A stretch of 9,044 nt of DNA, taken from an uncultured Clostridia bacterium (GTDB lineage Bacteria > Bacillota > Clostridia > Oscillospirales > Ruminococcaceae). The DNA lies in assembly GCA_947302065.1 (NCBI GenBank), contig CAMYUO010000045.1:1-9044 (forward strand), read 5' to 3'. The notes under the pieces were generated by a model. The model was not told the DNA's origin and did no database searches. It worked only from the letters and a program-made list of their open reading frames with translations. The translations under genes were made by a program, and so were the position numbers. This document shows positions 5,394 to 9,044 of this stretch, in pieces (within the stretch, counting starts at the first letter, position 1; every line of letters begins with the position of its first letter).

Positions 5394-7160
5394 TCATTTC
5401 TCTTCTTTGTTTCTCATTCTGATCTTTGTTATCAGCAGTGCGCCTGCGCAAACTATGAGCAGTCCGCCGACAACGTAGAAGATAGTCGTACCCATGCCGC
5501 CTGTGCCAGGAAGGATAACGCCCTTGTTGTTCTCAACGGTAAGTTCCTTTACGAACGTACCATCGATAAGCGTAGTGACATCAGCAAGGTCATCAACAGA
5601 TGTGCCGACTTTCCAGCCCGGTTCTGTGAGCGTAGACTCTGCATCGATAACAACTGTGAATTCTGTTGTGAGAAGATTATAATCCTGCGGAGGATCTATC
5701 TCCTTGATCGTGTATGTGCCTGCGCCGAGACCTTCAAATGTAAGATAACCCTGTGCGTCAACCGTTGCAGTTGCTGTCTTGGTAGTTCCTGATCCGGTGC
5801 CGTCCTTGACTGTCTCGGTAACTGTGACCTTGTACTTATCTGTAAGAGAAGCATACTCATCCTTGGTCTGCTCTGTCGGTGCCTGCTTGGTGTAAGAACC
5901 GTCCTTGAGCAGGTAATACTCGCCACCAGCATCCAGTTCATATGCTTCGGATACTACAACGACCTTGTTGACCGTTGTGCCCTTGATCTCAAATGTTGCT
6001 CCTGCAAGTCTGTTCCTTGTCTCACCATCGATCTTGATTAGCTTGATTCCTGTTGTATAAGTCTTTGTCTTGATAACAGGTGTCTTGCCTGTTACATCGC
6101 CGTCATCAGGATTGTCGCTCGGCTCGTTATCGCCGACATAAGTGTGGTTAGGATCGTTTGAATAAGTAAGGTTTGCAGAGTTCTCGTTTCCGAGTACTGT
6201 TCTGTCGCAGTTCTCGTTGAGAGTTGCAGTGTATTCAACTACTACATTTTGCTCACTTAGAGCCTTGGCATTGTTGATAACTACCTGGAATGTGTACGGA
6301 GCAGCTGCTGTGCCTGTTTTAACAGTATAAGCAGTATCCGTAGCTGCGGTAGTGGAATCGTTCAGATAAACCTTGACCGATGATGCGTTGAGTGTAAGTC
6401 CGTTGCAAAGTGTATCATTGATGATAAAGAAATACTTGTTATAATCAGCAGTGTCCGGAACAGCTGTATTGATCCTGAACTTAACATCATCACCGATGCT
6501 TGCTGTGTTTGCAGATTTCTCGGTGTTGTTTTCTACGATCTTCTTGTCGAGTGTCGGAACAACAGCCTTTGCAGTTACGTCTGCGTCCTTTACGACTCTG
6601 AGTACAAACCTTGTATAGTTTCCGTTTTCAACATTTGTCTGTGAACCGGCACTATCCTTAACGAAATAGTATCCGGGCGCCAGACCAGAGATAACGCCTG
6701 TTGTGCTGTCTGTTCCTTCTGCGTCAATATCAGTGCTACCTGCTGTAACGGTGGTAAGGCTCACGCCTACTGCCGCTGCAAATCTCTTTGCGAAATCAGA
6801 ATCATAACCCTTCTGGTCGAGCACCTTTGCTACTTCAGGAGCTGTCATTGTCGTGGTGAACAGATCCTTCATCTTTGTGTTATGGTCTGTATCGACAACA
6901 GTCTCATCAGTTGTGAGAGCTGTAAGAAGCTTTGTCGAGTTTACGCCCGAACCCCAGTCGATATTTGTAAGAACATCTCCATTTGTGAGCTCGCCGGTAA
7001 ACACCTGATAAGCCTCATATGTATGTGCTGTCCTGTCTCCGGCTGCTCTTTTAATAGTGATCTTATAAGTCGGATCCGCCGCAAAAGCGGTAATGCTCAT
7101 GCTCATTACCATAAACACGGTAAAGACCATAGCAGTCAATAATCTTAAAGTTCTTTTCAT
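5394..7160 (-). CDS. Major (backbone) pilin, isopeptide-forming, LPGTG-anchored
   Basis: The 588-residue shaft pilin has a signal peptide ending AFA-AD near residue 27. Domain 1 spans about 30-200. VPTLDKKI (about 201-208) stands where the pilin lysine is expected, without the classical tryptophan. Domain 2 (about 208-340) matches the fimbrial isopeptide D2 type, from SIGDDVKFRI to NLTYSNDP. Domain 3 (about 369-545) is SpaA/Cna_B-like, from GIKLIKIDGETRNRLAGATF to LTVENNKG. Its E-box-like TYTIKEIDPPQDY, with Glu near 486, should drive an internal Lys-Asn bond. LPGTG near 550, a hydrophobic helix and a KIRMRNKEEK tail follow. I chose ATG 7160-7158 because AAAGGAATAGGAA lies just upstream; ATG 7178 would place that site inside the coding region. 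Three domains and the gene order (surface protein, this, class C sortase) support the backbone role. Confidence 0.92.
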   Translation of the reverse strand: MKRTLRLLTAMVFTVFMVMSMSITAFAADPTYKITIKRAAGDRTAHTYEAYQVFTGELTNGDVLTNIDWGSGVNSTKLLTALTTDETVVDTDHNTKMKDLFTTTMTAPEVAKVLDQKGYDSDFAKRFAAAVGVSLTTVTAGSTDIDAEGTDSTTGVISGLAPGYYFVKDSAGSQTNVENGNYTRFVLRVVKDADVTAKAVVPTLDKKIVENNTEKSANTASIGDDVKFRINTAVPDTADYNKYFFIINDTLCNGLTLNASSVKVYLNDSTTAATDTAYTVKTGTAAAPYTFQVVINNAKALSEQNVVVEYTATLNENCDRTVLGNENSANLTYSNDPNHTYVGDNEPSDNPDDGDVTGKTPVIKTKTYTTGIKLIKIDGETRNRLAGATFEIKGTTVNKVVVVSEAYELDAGGEYYLLKDGSYTKQAPTEQTKDEYASLTDKYKVTVTETVKDGTGSGTTKTATATVDAQGYLTFEGLGAGTYTIKEIDPPQDYNLLTTEFTVVIDAESTLTEPGWKVGTSVDDLADVTTLIDGTFVKELTVENNKGVILPGTGGMGTTIFYVVGGLLIVCAGALLITKIRMRNKEEK

Positions 7161-7214
7161 AGTTCCTATTCCTTTCATATATCATTCAAACTGTTTCCGT
7201 GTCGCCAAAGCAGT

Positions 7215-9044
7215 TTATTCCGCCTCCCTTCTCTTTTTGCGCCAAAGCAGCAGTACCGAGCCTGCCATCATTGCCGCTCCTGCGGAGATGTGCGGGATGA
7301 TTCCGCCTCCGCCTGTATCAGGGAGATGATATTTAGTCTTGTTTTCAAACTCGTATGTCTCATTCTGCGTTACCTGCAGTTCCGCCGACATTACTCCGTT
7401 TCCGAGGTCTTTCACCGTGAAATGCAGCGTGTATTCTCTCGGGTCGTATTCTATCGTATCAGAGCTTTGAGGAATTACCTCTTTCATCTGATAAGTGAAT
7501 TCTCCCACCGCATCGAAATGCAGATTGTCAAATTTAATAGTGCCGTTCTGCGCATTGAGTGCCGTCGCAATCGTAGTGCCCGAGCCGTCAACTATCTCGA
7601 ACTCAAAATCGTCTCCGTTGAGATTTCCGCCCTTGAGCGATTTTATCGCCTCTACCTCTGTCAGCGCCATCGTCGCCCTTATGGTAAAGTCAAGTCCCGA
7701 GTGGTTAGGACACTTGTTCGATGCATCAATAACGTCCTGATGATCCATGTTGAACAGCGCGTTGTCTATGACCACATCTCCGCCCGTGAGCGGCGTCTCC
7801 GCACTTGTTGTCTTGACACCATTCTCCTCGGTTATCGTGAACTGATAGCTGGGCTTGAGCGTCAGCTTTACGTCAAACAGCGCCGTCTGTACATCTGAGC
7901 CGTTGTACCTCTTTATGCTGTCAATGTGATGTCCATTGACGATCTTGTACTGCGAGGTAAGTTCGTATTGCGGCTGTCCCGGCTGACCGTTCTGATAGTA
8001 GTCATCAGGTATGAATGAAATATCGTCTCCGTCAGTAGGGTCGCCCGTAGTCTTTGTGGGTACAATGACCTTTCCGTCCTTGTCGTAAAGCACACACCTG
8101 TTTACAGCCGTGATGTACGAATTATATACCCTGACCGTAGTGACTTTCTTTGCGCCTTGATATTCCACCGTCGTGTGCGAGTATTTTCCGCCGTCTGAAA
8201 TTTCAATGTCAGCGTGTGTATATTGCTGTTCAGTCGCATTGTCAAGCACCCTTATGTACACCGTTCGGTTGTTCCCGAAATCCACCTGTACAAGTCCTGC
8301 GGATTTAGCCTCATATTTTACGGTAACTCTTCGGGAGTCACCTGTTCCGCTTGAAGTTTGTGATATTTCATCCACCGCATCGTAATCTGCGATTCCTGTC
8401 TTTGTATAGACATCAGTTCCATATGGACTTGTTACTTCATATGTTATCGTTGATGCGCTGAAAACAGCACTTGCATCATCTGCAAACAGCTCAACTGTAT
8501 CGCCGACATGCATTACATACTGCTGGTTTATGCTGTTAGGAATATATCCGTTCTGCTTGGGCAAACCCATACCGTCAAGCCACTCATTGACCATATCGAT
8601 ATTCTTGTCGCCGAGCGAGCTGTGCACAAATACAGGGAACTGGACTTCAACAAACAGTTTTTTATCTCCAAAAGTTACTACGGTACGATTGTATGCCCTG
8701 TCCGCATTTGTACCTACCTTTGTAGCCTTGTACCTGACAGAGACCTTCTTCATACCGTTTCCGATATCCGTTTCCGTCTCGCTGTTCGGAACAAGCGTCA
8801 ACGTATTATTGTTGTTATTGCTTATCGCAAACTGCGTGGTATCATTCTGCGCAACTATGCAGCTGAACTCGATCTCATCGCCCAGATAGTAAACATAGTG
8901 ATTCCAGAAAGCTTCCGAAGGGTCTATGAAAGACTTATTCAGCAGAAAGAACGTTTCAGGTCCGCTTGGAAGCGTGCCAAGCGGCGTGGTCATGTATATC
9001 GCATTCTTTATTGTGATGTTGAATGTATCTGTAACTCCGCCCTC
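7215..9044 (-). CDS. Large LPDTG surface protein, probable pilus tip adhesin (5' end beyond right edge)
   Basis: The frame is open to the right edge, so only the C-terminal 609 residues are seen; the Met at 8993 is internal. Numbering from the edge, two related beta-rich segments lie at about 50-135 and 175-267. Both open with a Y-V-x3-GD pattern and end with VxVxYxA, then VxFG. A stretch of about 180 residues (275-455) belongs to no family I recognise. Next comes an FctA/Spy0128-type pilin isopeptide domain (about 457-569) with likely bond residues Lys468, Glu522 (KEV) and Asn568 (FENK). LPDTG (574-578), a hydrophobic helix and a RKKRREAE tail form the wall-sorting signal. It is 54 nt ahead of the backbone pilin gene. 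Large multi-domain proteins in this position are typically tip adhesins; the binding target, if any, would lie in the missing part. Confidence 0.88.
   Translation of the reverse strand, partial: EGGVTDTFNITIKNAIYMTTPLGTLPSGPETFFLLNKSFIDPSEAFWNHYVYYLGDEIEFSCIVAQNDTTQFAISNNNNNTLTLVPNSETETDIGNGMKKVSVRYKATKVGTNADRAYNRTVVTFGDKKLFVEVQFPVFVHSSLGDKNIDMVNEWLDGMGLPKQNGYIPNSINQQYVMHVGDTVELFADDASAVFSASTITYEVTSPYGTDVYTKTGIADYDAVDEISQTSSGTGDSRRVTVKYEAKSAGLVQVDFGNNRTVYIRVLDNATEQQYTHADIEISDGGKYSHTTVEYQGAKKVTTVRVYNSYITAVNRCVLYDKDGKVIVPTKTTGDPTDGDDISFIPDDYYQNGQPGQPQYELTSQYKIVNGHHIDSIKRYNGSDVQTALFDVKLTLKPSYQFTITEENGVKTTSAETPLTGGDVVIDNALFNMDHQDVIDASNKCPNHSGLDFTIRATMALTEVEAIKSLKGGNLNGDDFEFEIVDGSGTTIATALNAQNGTIKFDNLHFDAVGEFTYQMKEVIPQSSDTIEYDPREYTLHFTVKDLGNGVMSAELQVTQNETYEFENKTKYHLPDTGGGGIIPHISAGAAMMAGSVLLLWRKKRREAE

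Noticed and set aside
7161..7178. Upstream ATG for the backbone pilin at 7178
   Set aside because: It would make the AAAGGAATAGGAA ribosome binding site part of the coding sequence and has no good site of its own.
7186..7214. Short inverted repeat AAACTG / CAGTTT between the surface protein and backbone pilin genes
   Set aside because: The stem is six base pairs with a long loop and no U-tract. This is within chance expectation.
7290..7898. Plus-strand open frame of 202 codons opposite the large surface protein
   Set aside because: The composition is Arg/Cys/Val-rich with no family resemblance, and it lies fully antisense to a well-supported LPDTG protein.
8805..8822. Run of five Asn codons in the large surface protein as a phase-variable repeat
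   Set aside because: The codons are a mix of AAT and AAC with no uniform short repeat, so slippage is unlikely.

Overview
The window looks like a piece of a Clostridia (Firmicutes) chromosome, most likely a Ruminococcus-like gut bacterium (Oscillospiraceae or Lachnospiraceae). The evidence is the Gram-positive cell-wall sorting signals, strong AGGAGG-type ribosome binding sites, moderate base composition, and protein families (pilin D1/Cna_B subunits, a pilus-linked second sortase, a YtrA-type GntR regulator) typical of that group. The genus is an inference. Every gene is on the minus strand, so transcription runs from high to low coordinates.

Right block (about 9044 to 2881): the 3' part of a sortase-assembled pilus operon. 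In transcription order it holds a large LPXTG surface protein or tip pilin (5' end outside the window, sorting signal LPDTG), the probable backbone pilin (LPGTG), a class C pilus sortase, a small Cna_B minor or basal pilin with the odd sorting signal LIPTG, and a second, different sortase. The last three genes overlap by 17 and 8 nt and are probably translationally coupled. A hairpin without a clear U-tract sits between the backbone pilin and the class C sortase and could lower sortase output relative to pilin. A strong intrinsic terminator (13-bp stem plus U-tract) ends the operon. The expected scheme is that the class C sortase links the pilin subunits through lysines and cleaved sorting signals, while the second sortase or the housekeeping enzyme handles the LIPTG subunit or wall anchoring.

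Middle (about 2675 to 2933): a compact regulatory region. It contains the pilus terminator, three helically phased A/T tracts, a near-consensus sigma-70 promoter (TTGACA, 17 nt, extended -10 TATGGT), and a perfect 10+10 palindrome overlapping the -10 and start point. Further GTTAG half-sites lie on both sides.

Left block (about 2656 to 1): an operon read from that promoter. It encodes a small DUF4177 protein, a short YtrA-family GntR repressor, an ABC ATPase, a six-helix permease, and a second membrane protein cut by the left edge. This is the layout of self-repressed YtrAB-type ABC transporters, several of which respond to cell-envelope stress. The substrate cannot be read from the sequence.

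I saw no RNA genes, CRISPR arrays, insertion sequences or prophage genes. Nothing here amounts to a wholly new system. The points most worth checking are the proline-shifted LIPTG signal next to its own sortase, the palindromic operator with echo half-sites at the pilus operon end, and an unassigned module in the large surface protein.
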